From contig JAWPHD010004364.1 in the NCBI GenBank assembly GCA_037043455.1, positions 62,001-126,000 on the forward strand: a DNA stretch of 64,000 nt, in the 5' to 3' direction. The stretch comes from Cyrtodaria siliqua. Its lineage: Eukaryota; Mollusca; Bivalvia; Adapedonta; Hiatellidae. Within the stretch, counting starts at the first letter, position 1, and every line of letters starts with the position of its first letter. Shown one piece after another: positions 44,501-56,689 of this stretch. The position numbers and the translations under genes are program-made. A model generated the notes under the pieces. That model did not search any database and was not told the DNA's origin. It saw only the letters and a list, made by a program, of their open reading frames with translations.

Positions 44501-45042
44501 ATGCCATTGACTCTCCCTTATATTTCGCTTCCATAAGGGAGAGTGATGTTATGATGTTTATTTTTTCAAGAATGTATTTGATAAACTGGTAAGATGAGGT
44601 AAACTATGTGTGATTCCATACCTGATCTTTTATTTCGTTTCATAAAGGCTGGGTATGGACTCGATTACTAGTTTATCTTTAAACATAACAATTTTTTAAC
44701 ACTTTGTAATCTGTTGTACATATTGAATATGAAAAGTATTTATTATAAGGGTAAGCAAATATGTTCCAAGAACATACAATTACAGTCATGAAATCAGTTT
44801 AATTATATTAAAATACTCCAACATGAATGAATATATATTAACTTATTCTTATACTTTACTCTATGTCAAAATTTCTCTCATTGTCTATTGTAGTAGTACT
44901 TCTGTGTTACTGTGTATATTTGTCCCTAAATTACTGATTGTCATGTATATATTATTATTGAATTGTTTGAATGCTTATATGTAAACTTATATTGTATGCT
45001 CTCCAACTGGGAGGAAAATAAAGAATCAATCAATCAATCATG
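41597..45042 (+). pseudogene. Non-LTR retrotransposon (LINE-1b), nearly complete over endonuclease end and reverse transcriptase
   Basis: The 5' end is truncated inside the endonuclease: CTSINTL, then after a frameshift CSGAISSFV, SLIDHILLP and SFSNHRPILC (the terminal D-H and S-x-H boxes). From 42480 one frame runs to 43702: KRNKACGEDKIYYEHI, GIIITLFKGGKK, YRAITLSSPFMKLYERVLLS, LNDSRQAFDRLWH (motif A), GTRQGGVSSPFLYLAYINGL (motif B), CLTVADDMVLVS (motif C). Then come LRKYSLLNEM (frame shifted) and WKRMIKNSVCTMAETEW, one stop near 44058, and a C-terminal CLLCKLF...CPRCERQ...H...C zinc-binding pattern to 44461. The 3'UTR ends in AATAAAGAATCAATCAATCA. At least four frameshifts and one stop disable it. 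The type is CR1/jockey-like. Confidence 0.85.
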
Positions 45043-45057
45043 ACTGACTGTTGTATA

Positions 45058-45340
45058 TATAGAGGATCTTAAATGTTATGTGATAAAAAGGATCTTAAAC
45101 TCGTTCCCATTCCATATAAGATTTATGAAACGAGTTATGAATTATTTTAATTTTAACGAACCTTTTGGCGAGTTAAAATTAAAAATAATTCATAACGAGT
45201 TTCATAAATCTGATATGGAATGGGATCGAGTTTAAGATCCTTTTTATCACATTACATTGCAATCAAATTAGTAAAAAATAATTCAGATGGACATAGAACC
45301 GCCATGACGTCAGACACACTTTAGCGCCAAAACGTCATAA
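45058..45340. repeat. Long hairpin with adjoining CRE-like block
   Basis: Arms at about 45077-45251 carry TGTGATAAAAAGGATCTTAA, ACTCGTTCCCATTCCATAT, AACGAGTTATGAATTATT and TTTTAAC, mirrored around CGAACCTTTTGGCG. Arms are about 80 bp with few mismatches. The following 90 bp hold CATGACGTCAGAC and further ACGTCA words, as does the insertion at 40773-41150. It sits immediately 3' of the LINE. Confidence 0.85.
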
Positions 45341-46094
45341 AATATGCGACGTCGTAACGTCACGTCTCACACATAACGTTGCGTATATAGGTTGCAGAAA
45401 ACTAAATACTTTCCCATAGACCTCCTGTTGCACCTGTCAGCTAATATCTCAAGAGTTATACACCAGAGTTTCTTTAAATTACCTTATTTCATAGATATTT
45501 CCATCACAAAGCCTTTGAAAGTGTGAAAAAGACAACTTTTTCTGCTCAACCTCTCTGCACATGTCTTTGTTTACAAACACTATTGAATCCGCACTGAATA
45601 TTGACATGCAATTTCAATGGATGTTAAATTTTCAAAAACATTAAAAAATATTTTTTTATTTAATTTAATGATCCTAGCTGATGGGGATTATTTTACCTAT
45701 AGTTTATCCTTTCTGAAAATGCAAGTTGAATATTTCAAAGCTATATCTGCTGACCTCTGTGAACTCTGTGAACTTTCACTTATGTACTGAATCGTACACA
45801 ACAAAAGGCGGGGCTTCAGCCAGGCTATATTTAGCTGTACGCAATCTAAAAGAGTTCGTGTTTTACCTCTTTACAAAATAGCAGTTTACGCCAACTTTTT
45901 AACAAACCAACAACAATGTTTTGTATAACGTGCATTATTTTTATAAGCTGTCACAAATAATAAGTTTATGACTCAGATCTGGGTGAGTTTGTAATAAATA
46001 AAATAGTTTCAGTTAATAAACTTGCGTAGTGTTATAGGTTTAACTCAACCAATCAAAATCGTTCCAGGTTGTATTACACGTGTGTAATACAATA
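45341..46094. other. No recognised feature
   Basis: Nothing recognised. Confidence 0.4.
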
Positions 46095-46265
46095 TAATAT
46101 TAAACAGAACAGAACAGAACAGAACATACTTTTATTGACTTGTACGTTAAGTACATCATCATAATATATATACAACAATTACAAAATACATAATTAAAAC
46201 CCCGTGTAACATACAAAGTATATGATTTATATCAGCTCTAAAGAGGATGATCTATAAAGTGTTCA
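46095..46265 (-). mobile_element. 3' end of a LINE or SINE, minus strand
   Basis: AGAACAGAACAGAACAGAAC at 46107-46126 is a terminal simple repeat; on the minus strand it follows ACAAGTCAATAAAAGTATG, a poly(A)-signal-like 3' end. No coding part is seen. Confidence 0.55.
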
Positions 46266-46269
46266 CACA

Positions 46270-46440
46270 TGCGTTATAGATAGTCTATATAATATATAAT
46301 ATTAAATGGGTGTTCGACACTGCTAACAAGGGACGTTATGTAATAAAATATTATTCATTGTATCACGTAACAAGAAACATTGTAAAGTTTACGTTACTTA
46401 ATAAAGAATCTTGAATCTTGAATCTTGAATCTAACTGCCT
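46270..46440 (+). mobile_element. 3' end of another retroposon, plus strand
   Basis: GTTACTTAATAAAGAATCTT then GAATCTTGAATCTTGAATCT is a repeat tail of period 7 after an AATAAA. It faces away from the minus-strand tail next to it. Confidence 0.55.
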
Positions 46441-47138
46441 TTTTAATTAGTTGATCGGAGCGCAGCAAACCAACACCAAGGCTGACCTTACCGATAATTC
46501 ATTAAACTACTCAAACACTCCACTGTACCATTACCGTTACATCATTTTCCACTTAACCATATGAAGGGGTCGATCACTTTTAACAGAGATTGCGTTCTTT
46601 TTGAAACGCATCTTGGGAACAATAAACACTGCTCATCTTGGGAAGTTTCCCCATATAGACGACTTGATTTGCGACCTGTTATGTGCACTTTTAAATGGTC
46701 GCACAATTTTGAACGTCAATCAATCGGATTGCAGAATTCGTGTCACGTGCGTTAGAATAGTGTAAAACACGTCGCAAATCAAGTCATGTGACGTTAAACC
46801 GTAAATGATATGCATAGAATAATTAGATATATCGCTAATAATAGGCCAAACAAAGAAGTTATCCCCCTTTTCTTAAAACATGCAGTTTAGGCCTAAAATG
46901 CAGTAGACGAATACCACTCCATTAAAACAAATAGTTCGACGGCGACAATAGTTTCTCAAAAATTCACACACACGAAAAAAAACATCACACAGATTTTGTA
47001 GATAACAGATGTTGATTATTCGCAATTATCACATTACCTCCCTTGTATTCAATTAAAATCTCTTTATTTCCCCCATAACGGAGATTTTTAAGTAGTACAT
47101 GTAATTATAAAATCGACGAGAATACAAATGATATAGTT
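46441..47138. other. No gene recognised
   Basis: A 19-bp inverted pair (GACGACTTGATTTGCGAC at about 46659 and its mirror at 46769) is the only structure noticed. The 64-codon frame at 46561-46755 has no motif. Confidence 0.4.
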
Positions 47139-47221
47139 GAAATAAGTATATACATATAGAGGGAAATGAGAGTTGTGAAATAAGTATATACATATAGAGG
47201 GAAATGAGAGTTGTGAAATAA
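47139..47221. repeat. 38-bp tandem duplication
   Basis: GAAATAAGTATATACATATA then GAGGGAAATGAGAGTTGT occurs twice with no difference, followed by the start of a third unit. Confidence 0.95.
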
Positions 47222-47760
47222 ACGACTAAAGAGGCGTAATTAAGATATCAGGAGATTTGTGTTAAGAGGAACAAAAAAAATGGCAAATATTGTATCTCAA
47301 ATGAAATCCACTTGCTACGTCGTTTGAGTAAATATGTTCGAATGCTCGCAAACCTTGATGCGAGGTGATAATAACAAAGGTACCTGACCTCGGCAATGTC
47401 GGTATTTAGTGGTCCACTTAAAATCTTAAATGCAAAATTAAAAGGACTAGCATCATCTAATTCCTTTTACAAATCAGGGTTCACAAAATCGTTTACATCA
47501 TTCATCAATCGAACATTGCGAGATAATAAAAGCCGATCGTAAAGTAAATGGTGAATTACAGACAAAGCAGATAGCGTCCTGTCTGGTGGCAACCTCAACG
47601 CAGAGTCTGGATATACTAATCGCTTAGAAAGTTCGTTTCTGCTAGACGGCAATGACCACAAAAAGGCAGGGGTGATGTGCTGGTGGATCTCTCTGATCAT
47701 TATAAAGTCTATATATTATCATTGTTAACCCTCCAAGACCAAAGGTTACATTCCAGCCTC
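47222..47760. other. No recognised feature
   Basis: A 77-codon minus-strand open frame (47467-47700) has no motif I can name. Confidence 0.4.
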
Positions 47761-48291
47761 TTAAAGGGGTTGATGCACTATTTTCAACACTATTTATTTA
47801 ATAGGGCTCGTAAAAACTTGAAAATAGCTGAAAGAATTGTCAAAATGCCATGAAAAACAAAGTAGATATGACCTATTGAACATTTGCAAAGAACATAATT
47901 GGAGGCGGACATCTTTGAACGATGACGTCATCGCACCATTTTACCATATATTACATATTGACAAAATACATTTTAAAGCAAAGAAAATCACTGCAAATTG
48001 ATTAAAAATAAATATACAGAGGTAAAATGTATAAATTGTATGCTAATTTTCATTTGCAGTGATTTTCTTTGCTTTAAAACACATTTAGTCAATATGCCAT
48101 ATATGGTAAAAAGGCGCGATGACGTCATCGTTCCAAGATGGCAGCCTCCATATATGTTTTCTTGCAACTTTTCAATAGGTCATATCTCCTTTATTTTCCA
48201 TGGCATTTTGATAATTCTTTCAGCTTTTTTCAAGTTGTTCAGAGCCCTTTTAAATAAATCTTGTTTGAAAAAAGTGCATCAACCCCTTTAA
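47761..48291. mobile_element. Giant-hairpin element with TTAA ends
   Basis: The ends are TTAAAGGGGTTGATGCACT and its mirror AGTGCATCAACCCCTTTAA. The two arms, each about 240 bp, mirror each other nearly throughout: CTTTCAGC, CATTTTGA, ATTTCCATGG-like, AGGTCATAT, GATGACGTCATCG and AAAGCAAAGAAAATCACTGC words recur inverted. The unpaired centre is only about 45 bp. Non-coding. The TTAA at each end is either target duplication or part of the terminus. Confidence 0.88.
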
Positions 48292-48639
48292 TAGATGATT
48301 TAACTTGGTTTACTTGGCAGAGAAAGTGGATCTTTCATAAAAAAAAAAATACTTGGCACATTTAAAAGTGTTTTGATTGGCATATTTTGTGCTCAACTAA
48401 GTGTGCTTACAAACATCAAAACATTTTTTATTAAAACTCTGTTTGATACTTACTCAGAAAACTGGCCTATGGAAAGGCTAGTATCAACAGTGAGTACTTA
48501 TTATTTTTGCTCTGTATATTCAATACTGTAATATTGCATATGCATCAGACGCTAATAGTTTAGCTAATTAAGATTATAGTTTCTAAATAGTATTCAAGAA
48601 ATAGATTAGAATTTAGAATGGTCTTCCCATCATCAACGT
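48292..48639. other. No recognised feature
   Basis: Nothing recognised. Confidence 0.4.
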
Positions 48640-48875
48640 TAATGCTGCCTTGTTGGTTAGAGATTATACCCTGGCGGAGATATCTTTATTTACACTATCC
48701 CGTTTATTGGGATGACAATAGGGTAAAAGTGAAGTTTGGTGCACCTTAGAACCTGGTTTAAACCGCCAGCGGCATTTTTTGCCACTGACCGTTCCAAGAC
48801 GGTAGCCCTATTGTCAACTCTGTGTGTTTGTGGTGTCTTATCTAGCCCTTTATCCATCTGTATACACTAAACCAA
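48640..48875 (+). mobile_element. Penelope-like 3' tail, third copy
   Basis: AATGCTGCCTTGTTGGTTAG, TTTATTGGGATGACAATAGG, GCACCTTAGAACCTGGTTTA, TTTTTGCCACTGACCGTTCC and ATTGTCAACT align with 39425-39640 and 3655-3850. Only the tail is present. Confidence 0.75.
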
Positions 48876-50321
48876 ATTGCTAAGTACCGACCTAAGAATA
48901 TGTCAATAATATTCTCATTGTTTTGTGTATTTTGAGCTTGATAAGAGATACGGTTAAACTGCAAAATAACGAGTGTAAATCGTCTGCTCTGACTGCATGA
49001 ACATATTTTAAATCTTTTAAGTCAATGTGTTTTCTTAGAAATAAGTTATAACACTTATACATACAACTGGGTATATAGGATTTTATTAAGTACTTCGAAT
49101 TAGTGATCTAAACTATGCCAGTTAAAATTATTTTGACATCCTGTTTTACTAGCATTACCACTACAAATGCGTTTGCAAAAGAAATTTTCGAAATATTTAA
49201 TGTTAACGCTGAATTACAGCTACTTGAATAACAAACAATATTCAATTTAAAGGGAGGTAATTTAAGATTATCCATATTTCATTTTTTTATAGACGGAAAA
49301 TCTGCGAAAAATGGGGACTCATGTTATGTGTTTTATCAGTACATTTCATGTTTTCATATAAAGGGAGGGTAACTCTCAAAAGATGTAACAATTTAAACAA
49401 AAAATAAATGTTTTACAAACTATGGGTCAAAACAAAATACTTGTCATATATCTATTCTAAAATATATTTAAAATAAGAAAATTAGTTAAGATACAAAAGT
49501 TGATACTTAGAAATTGTGTTCAGTATATATATAGTTGTTCTTTGTTTCTTTGTGTGTTTGTGGTCGACTGTCTGTCGTCTTTGAATGCTACTTTTCCTGT
49601 TCGAATTTTTGTATCTACTTGTATGCATATACGATAATTTTCTCTCCAAAGTAAACCTCACTCCAAAATAGTTTTCGTACAAATTTCACATTCTGTGCTT
49701 ACAGCTAAAATAGTACCGTACAGACAGTATCAATTCGATATGTTTAGAGATATGCTTATTATTTTGAAATTTAAAAAACGGGTCTAAAGATTAGAAACAT
49801 ATCTTGTTTTGTTTGTACTATTATTCGATAACATTGTATACTTTATCCTCACCACTTTGCTCAAGTTTTTTTCACTTTAACTTCCTTCGTTATTTGGATT
49901 ATTTAAGTGGGTATTTCCGAGTGTTTATTTAAGCTTACAATTCGTTATAAATGAGAGACCATTATAAAAGCGTATATGTTTGACAATAAAGTCAGCAGTC
50001 GCACTAAAATAAACTGGGAGGCAACAAAGCCATCTACAGACCGGCAAATGATTACTTGATTACTGGCTAAACGGTGAAATAAAGTACATAATCACCTACT
50101 GTTTCTGCAGTTTATTATGTAGATTTGGAAACACGACACCATCATGTCGAACAAACAAATAGCTGTATAATGATCATAAATAGGAAATAGTGGATTATAT
50201 TAACATATCATAACTATTTATTTAATATCGTTACTATGTTTTGTATCCATTATAACTTAAGAATATAAAACGAAATTAGAATGTTTAATCATGATACTAA
50301 TATGTCAGTATAATTTGCGCT
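48876..50321. other. No recognised feature
   Basis: About 1.4 kb of AT-rich sequence with no supported gene or repeat. Confidence 0.4.
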
Positions 50322-50635
50322 TTAAAGGGACACACGGCAATCTTGACTTTTTAAAAACTCGCATCGTCCTTTAGTTTTCCTATAGAACTTGCATTTATTC
50401 AATCAGTAATATTAATTATTTGAATAGTTCAAAGGAAATGGTTTTTAATTATTACTAACTACATATTATATTTCACCAACAATATAAATAATATTTTGGT
50501 TGAACGAAGACCGTGAATTGATATCTCTAATTTTTATTTAATTATATTTAAGCAGTTTTAAATACAGGATTAATAAATGGAGGTGCAAATTTTAATGCTT
50601 GATATAAAACTCAAGTTTGCCATGTGTCCCTTTAA
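50322..50635. mobile_element. MITE family C, copy 1
   Basis: Ends TTAAAGGGACACACGGCAAT and, mirrored, TTGCCATGTGTCCCTTTAA. The interior is AT-rich and non-coding. The longer relative is at 55250-56162. Partial copies are at 16245-16345 and 63289-63430. Confidence 0.85.
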
Positions 50636-50934
50636 TATCACGATTTATTTACTTTCTTGTTATATTGAAACAATGCTGGGAGGTGCATGATGATGGTGGA
50701 GATATGGGGGTGGGGGTGGTTGGGGAGAGGAGGGAGGAGAGTTTAAATTAGAATGATATTGAACAAAAAAAACAGCGATGGGGTGTGGGGGCGTAAATCA
50801 AAGTGGGATTGAAAACAATGGGTGTAGACTGAGGTGTGTGGTGGAAGGCGGAGGTTGGGGTGGGGGCGGTATCAGTGACACACTACCCGAATTAGCCGCA
50901 GTATTTGGATGAATGGCGGTTGTGATTAACTTGG
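50636..50934. repeat. G-rich stretch
   Basis: GGGGGTGGGGGTGGTTGGGG (50707 on), GGAGGGAGGAG, GGGGTGTGGGGGCG and GGTTGGGGTGGGGGCGG lie on the plus strand, with enough G-runs for quadruplex folding. No gene is nearby, so a regulatory role is not supported. Confidence 0.75.
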
Positions 50935-53330
50935 TATAATATACTATGATACCTATATAATATAATATGATACCTGTATAACATAATATGATACATATAC
51001 AATATAATATGACACATATATAATATGATACCTATATAATATAATATGATACATATATAATATAATATGATAATATAATATGATACATATATAATATAAT
51101 ATGATACCTATATAACATAATATGATAACTATATAATATAAAATGATACCTATATAATATAATACGATACATATATAACATAATACGATACCTATATAAT
51201 ATAATATGATACCTATACAATATAATATGATAATAATATAATACGATACATATATAACATAATACGATACCTATATAATATAATATGATACCTATACAAT
51301 ATAATATGATATCTATATAACATAATATGATACATATATAACATAATATGATACCTATATAATATAATATGATACCTATACAATATAATATGATACCTAA
51401 ATAATATAATATGATATGATAATATAATATGATACATATATAATATAATATGATACCTATATAACATAATATGATAACTATATAATATAAAATGATACCT
51501 ATATAATATAATACGATACATATATAACATAATACGATACATATATAACATAATATGATACATATATAACATAATATGATACCTATACAATATAATATGA
51601 TACCTATATAATATAATACGATACCTATATAACATAATATGATACCTATATAACATAATATGATACCTATATAATATAATATGATACCTATATAATATAA
51701 TATGATACCTATACAATATAATATGATACCTATATAATATAATATGATATGATAATATAATATGATACATATATAACATAATACGATACATATATAACAT
51801 AATATGATACATATATAACATAATATGATACCTATACAATATAATATGATACCTATATAATATAATATGATACCTATATAATATAATATGATACCTATAT
51901 AACATAATATGATACCTATATAATATAATATGATACCTATATAATATAATATGATACCTATATAATATAACATGATACATATATAATATAATATGATAAT
52001 ATAATATGATACATATATAATATAATATGATACCTATATAACATAATATGATAACTATATAATATAAAATGATACCTATATAATATAACATGATACATAT
52101 ATAATATAAAATGATAATATAATATGATACATATATAATATAACATGATATCTATACAATATACTATGATACCAATATAATATTACATAAAACCTATATA
52201 ACATAATACGATACCTATATAACACAATACGATACCTATATAACATAATATGATAACTATATAATATAATATGACACATATATAATATGATACCTATATA
52301 ATATAATATGATACCTATACATTATAATATGACACATATATAATATGATACCTATATAATATAATATGATACATATATAATATAATATGATAATATAATA
52401 TGATACATATATAATATAATATGATACCTATATAACATAATATGATAACTATATAATATAAAATGATACCTATATAATATAACATGATACATATATAAAA
52501 TAATATGATAATATAATATGATACATATATAATATAACATGATATCTATATAATATACTATGATACCAATATAATATTACATAAAACCTATATAACATAA
52601 TACGATACTTATATAACATAATACGATACATATATAACATAATACGATACCTATACAACATAATATGATAACTATATAATATAAAATGATACCTATATAA
52701 AATAATATAATACCTATATAATATGATACCTATATAATATAATATGATAAGTATATAACATAATTCGATACATATATAACATAATACGATACCTATATAA
52801 TACGATATCTATATAACTTAATATGATACTTATATAACATAATACGATACCTATATAACATAATATGATACTTATATAACATAATACGATACCTATATAA
52901 CATAATATGATACTTATATAACATAATACGATACCTAGGTAACATAATATGATACACATATAAAATAATACGACACCTATATAATAAAATACGATACCTA
53001 TATAACATATTATGTTACCTATTTAACATAATACGATAACTATATACTATAATATGATACCTATATAACATAATATGATACCTAGATCGCATAATATGAT
53101 ACCTATATAAAATAATACGATACCTATAGAAGATAATAGAAGATAATACGATACCTATATAAGATACGACACCTATATAACATAATAGTTATTATACGAT
53201 ACCTATATACCATAATATGATATCTATGTACCATAATATGATACCTATATAACATAATATGATACCTATATACCATAATACGATACCTATATAACATAAT
53301 ACGATACGTATATAACATCATATGAGAATC
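50935..53330. repeat. 2.4-kb satellite with a 20-bp unit
   Basis: GATACCTATATAATATAATA recurs about 115 times with point variants (CATATA, ACTATA, AACATAATAC). Higher-order copying is visible: a block around 51000-51200 recurs near 51420-51560 and again near 52270-52480. Several long open frames of repeating YYIGIILCYIGIIL or MLYRYHI type are products of the period and not genes. Confidence 0.97.
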
Positions 53331-54199
53331 ATGTCTGTTGTTTAATTTCACACACAAACGTACATTCATGATTTGCCTATTTACTCTTATATACAGCTGC
53401 TTATAATCTATAGAAAATGGAAAATGGTTCCTTGATTAACGCCTCAAGGGTAAAACATTAATGAATTATTAAGGAAATATAAAGGCAATCGTGCTAACTC
53501 ACCTGCACGGCATATCCAAAGAAGCTGAATCAACTTATATTTAGAATTAATGAGTATAAAAGGTATACTCACTGAACCCTGTTAGAGTAACGCGATTTTT
53601 TCTTCAAACTCCACGATTATCCTTCAAAACTCCTTTGTAAAGAAATATTTATGCAGCCATGTATTCTAAAGACGGAAAAGCATGTTTATGCTGTAAACAG
53701 TTTACGATGTGTGAACTCACATTCCTACCATCATACATGACCAGTGCTGCAACATATCAACTGCATTGTAGAAACGGTATCGCCACTCTATTGACTGGCT
53801 CACAAATTGCAGTGATATCGGGTGTGATAAATCAGAGATGAATTATACTGCAAGATGTAGAGTTATTAACCTAGCTGCGTGGTGGAAGAGATATAAAACA
53901 TTGATTCAGCATACTTAAAAAATACTTTGGCGAAACCACTGCAAGTCACAGCGTATAGTTGCACGTGGAACAAATATACAAACAGCTGTATTTAATTATC
54001 TGTAGATCAATATGCTGGAGAGTTAAAGGGATTGGACACAATCTGAAACGAGTTGGATGGTCAATTTTAGTACAATGAAAACAAGCATTATGAATTTCAA
54101 TATATTACATTTGAAGGTGCATGTATCTGTTCAGTCTCAGGTAAGGGATATAATGAAAAGTAAGGTCCGGAATAACCTGCTACAAAGTGTAAAATGCTT
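53331..54199. other. No recognised feature
   Basis: Nothing recognised. A 60-codon frame at 53659-53841 has three cysteines near its start but no known pattern. Confidence 0.4.
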
Positions 54200-54480
54200 C
54201 TTAACCTACCGACGACGAGGTATATATGTAACTGACATATTTTGAAAATCAAAACCCTATACATACGATATAAACGGCTTTAGCAAACCTAGCCACACCA
54301 CAATACTGGAGTGTCGAATTAACCAACTCATAATTCATAATTCATTTTACGCATATTCAATCACGCACATTTTAAGAACCCGTGAAACAAGCTACACTTT
54401 TAATCGACACATATACAGTATATGACCTGAACACCTGGATTATAGTGTAATGTTGCCGTTGTTTGCTGGGTTAGTTGCTT
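54200..54480 (+). repeat. Solo arm of the 18495-20650 element family
   Basis: CTACCGACGACGAGGTATAT, ATATAAACGGCTTTAG, CATTTTACGCATATTCAATC and GTAATGTTGCCG follow the order of 20345-20640. The opposite arm is not seen nearby. Confidence 0.7.
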
Positions 54481-55249
54481 TAACTCTAATGCAGCTTTCA
54501 AGACATCACGGACAACTGAAAGCGATGTTAACCCCGTTTGAATTAATATTAATATTTTTATTTACAATCGTCAGTTTCGTGAAACTCAAATGAAAGCAGA
54601 CGGTGTACAGTTGTAGTGAAGAAACATATTTATTTGCAAACGAAGCAAAGAATTATATTTGTTAATGAATTTTAAGCAGATAATTTGCAGATTGTTCCCT
54701 TCCCACATCTGGCAAGTCACGTGCATAAAGCACAGTTACAGACCATTATTTCGACTTACTAGTATTTGATTAATTATGCCCACATAAAACACAGATTTTC
54801 TCGTCGTAATATGCCGCAATAATGTAGTTATTATTTTGACAGGATGGCATCTAACGTTGCCACTATAAAAACGCAGCAAATCTAAATTGGTATTGCTAAT
54901 CATTGGCTTTATCTGCATGTTTATAGCACACTTCAGGCCGAAAATAAAATACTGTTTGTTTACCCTTATCTACAGTGTAGCAAACGGTGATGAAATAACC
55001 ATCACAAGCATGACAACACAGTTTAGGTTATAGAAACTAGAGATGTTATACCAAAATATTTACGAAATATGTGTATATTAAACATAGTAGTAGTATTCAA
55101 TACAAATGTAAAATAAAATAAAAAAAATAGGCTTCCTACCGAGGTTTAAAATGCGTGGTCACGCGGCACACTGTAATCTTGATTGTGGTTTTTATTTTAC
55201 TCACGAGGTTCCGTTATATTTTTTACACAACTTGATTTGAAAATCAGTA
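54481..55249. other. No recognised feature
   Basis: Nothing recognised. Confidence 0.4.
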
Positions 55250-56162
55250 TTAAAGGGACGAACGGCAATCTTGAAGATTGTATGAAGAATTAAAAATAGC
55301 GTCTCGATTTATCAATTTGACTTTAAAACTGCTTGCATACAGTACAGTTAAAATTCTGAGTTTTCATTTCTTCTTATTTTTCGACCTATTGGTTTCTATG
55401 GTGGCATATTTCTGCCACGAGATAGCTAGATAATTATCATGATTATTTCGAGATAGTACCATGTATTTTTCGAGATAATAATGAATTTTCGCGAAAATCT
55501 TATAAAACGTGTATGATAAAATTATCTCAAATTCTTTAAGTTATCATGTTAAATGCCATGCTAATTAAATGGCCACTTCTGCCATCATGATTCTGGTTTC
55601 TGGAGAATTATCGCGTTACCCTTATCATGCTTTCTTCGAGTTAGTAATTGAATTTTCACAAAAATCTCTGAGTTATCTTGTTAAATGCCGCGATACAACT
55701 GATCATGATAGTTCTGGTTTCACGATAAATACTGTTATTGAGTTAACTATAAATATTTAAGCGATAGTAACGTGAATTTTGTGATAAATAGTCATAATTA
55801 TTACTTTTATTTTTTTTTCAAATGTTTAAAATAATTGTTACCGCGTTAACTATTGTGCTAACGTGATGACAGAAGACAGCAGTATTGCAGCAAGTTTTTT
55901 TAGATAAAATTGTTGAAAATTAAAGAGAAAAAGTAACATTATCGCGAAAAATGCACGATAAATTATCTAGCTATCTCGTGGCAGAAATATGCCACCATAG
56001 GTTTCAATATATTATTGGTGAATATAACACAACAGTCAATTATATACAAAAAAAAATGTGTCTTATACTATTCTTTTAATGAGTATTAATGATTGAACAA
56101 ATGCAACAACTAACGGGACGCCGCGAATTTTACAAAATCAAGATTGCCGTATGTCCCTTTAA
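55250..56162. mobile_element. MITE family C, copy 2, carrying a nested element
   Basis: Ends TTAAAGGGACGAACGGCAAT and, mirrored, ATTGCCGTATGTCCCTTTAA. Without the nested 603-bp insert and its target duplication it would be about 304 bp, close to the 314 bp of copy 1. Confidence 0.85.
55397..55999. mobile_element. TATGG-ended palindromic element nested in MITE C
   Basis: Perfect 39-bp inverted ends start TATGGTGGCATATTTCTGCC (55397) and are mirrored at 55961-55999. The 6-bp target duplication GGTTTC lies at 55391-55396 and 56000-56005. The interior is AT-rich with repeated CGAGATAATAA, TTATCGCGA and GAATTTTCGCGA words on both strands. It has the same starting bases, duplication length and general build as 22347-23171, though the internal units are more decayed. 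No protein. Confidence 0.88.
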
Positions 56163-56689
56163 TAACTGAATTAATAAATCCAGGAACTAAATTTAATGAT
56201 CAGTATCAATACAGAAATAGTTCATATTACCGGCTTTCCCTGTAATTTTATCCAATTACTTTTAATGGTTTAAAAGGGGCAAACGTGATTCCGTTTTGTC
56301 CCTCAATACACTTAGCATGGCTAAGTGTAATGTGCATTAACCAAAAATACCACGTTGATAGCATACTCTATGGTATATGGCCATGTTGTCAAATTGTGAT
56401 ATAAATAATCGAAGCTACTAAAACATTGCCAAATCCATTTAGTCAACCTGTATTCGGTATTTGCACAGACCTAATAATTTATTTATATGTCTGTGGTATT
56501 TGTAAACACTGCTGAAACTAATTAAAGAAGCACGGTCACATATTTTGATGATGTTTTGCGTGAACGGTGTCTTACCTCATTGCCAGCATATTTTAAGCTA
56601 TATAATTATGAAGGTCGATTTTATTGGTGGAGGCAGACCACCGCTTCGACTTCACCATCCCGGCCAAGGAGGCTACATATTTTGTAAAA
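56163..56689. other. No recognised feature
   Basis: Nothing recognised. Confidence 0.4.

Noticed and set aside
50690..50880. G-quadruplex promoter
   Set aside because: The G-runs are real, but there is no gene start or other promoter evidence beside them.
51032..52091. Open frames of about 300 codons on the minus strand
   Set aside because: They consist only of the 20-bp satellite read in successive frames and give repeating YYIGIIL or LYRYHI units with no domain.
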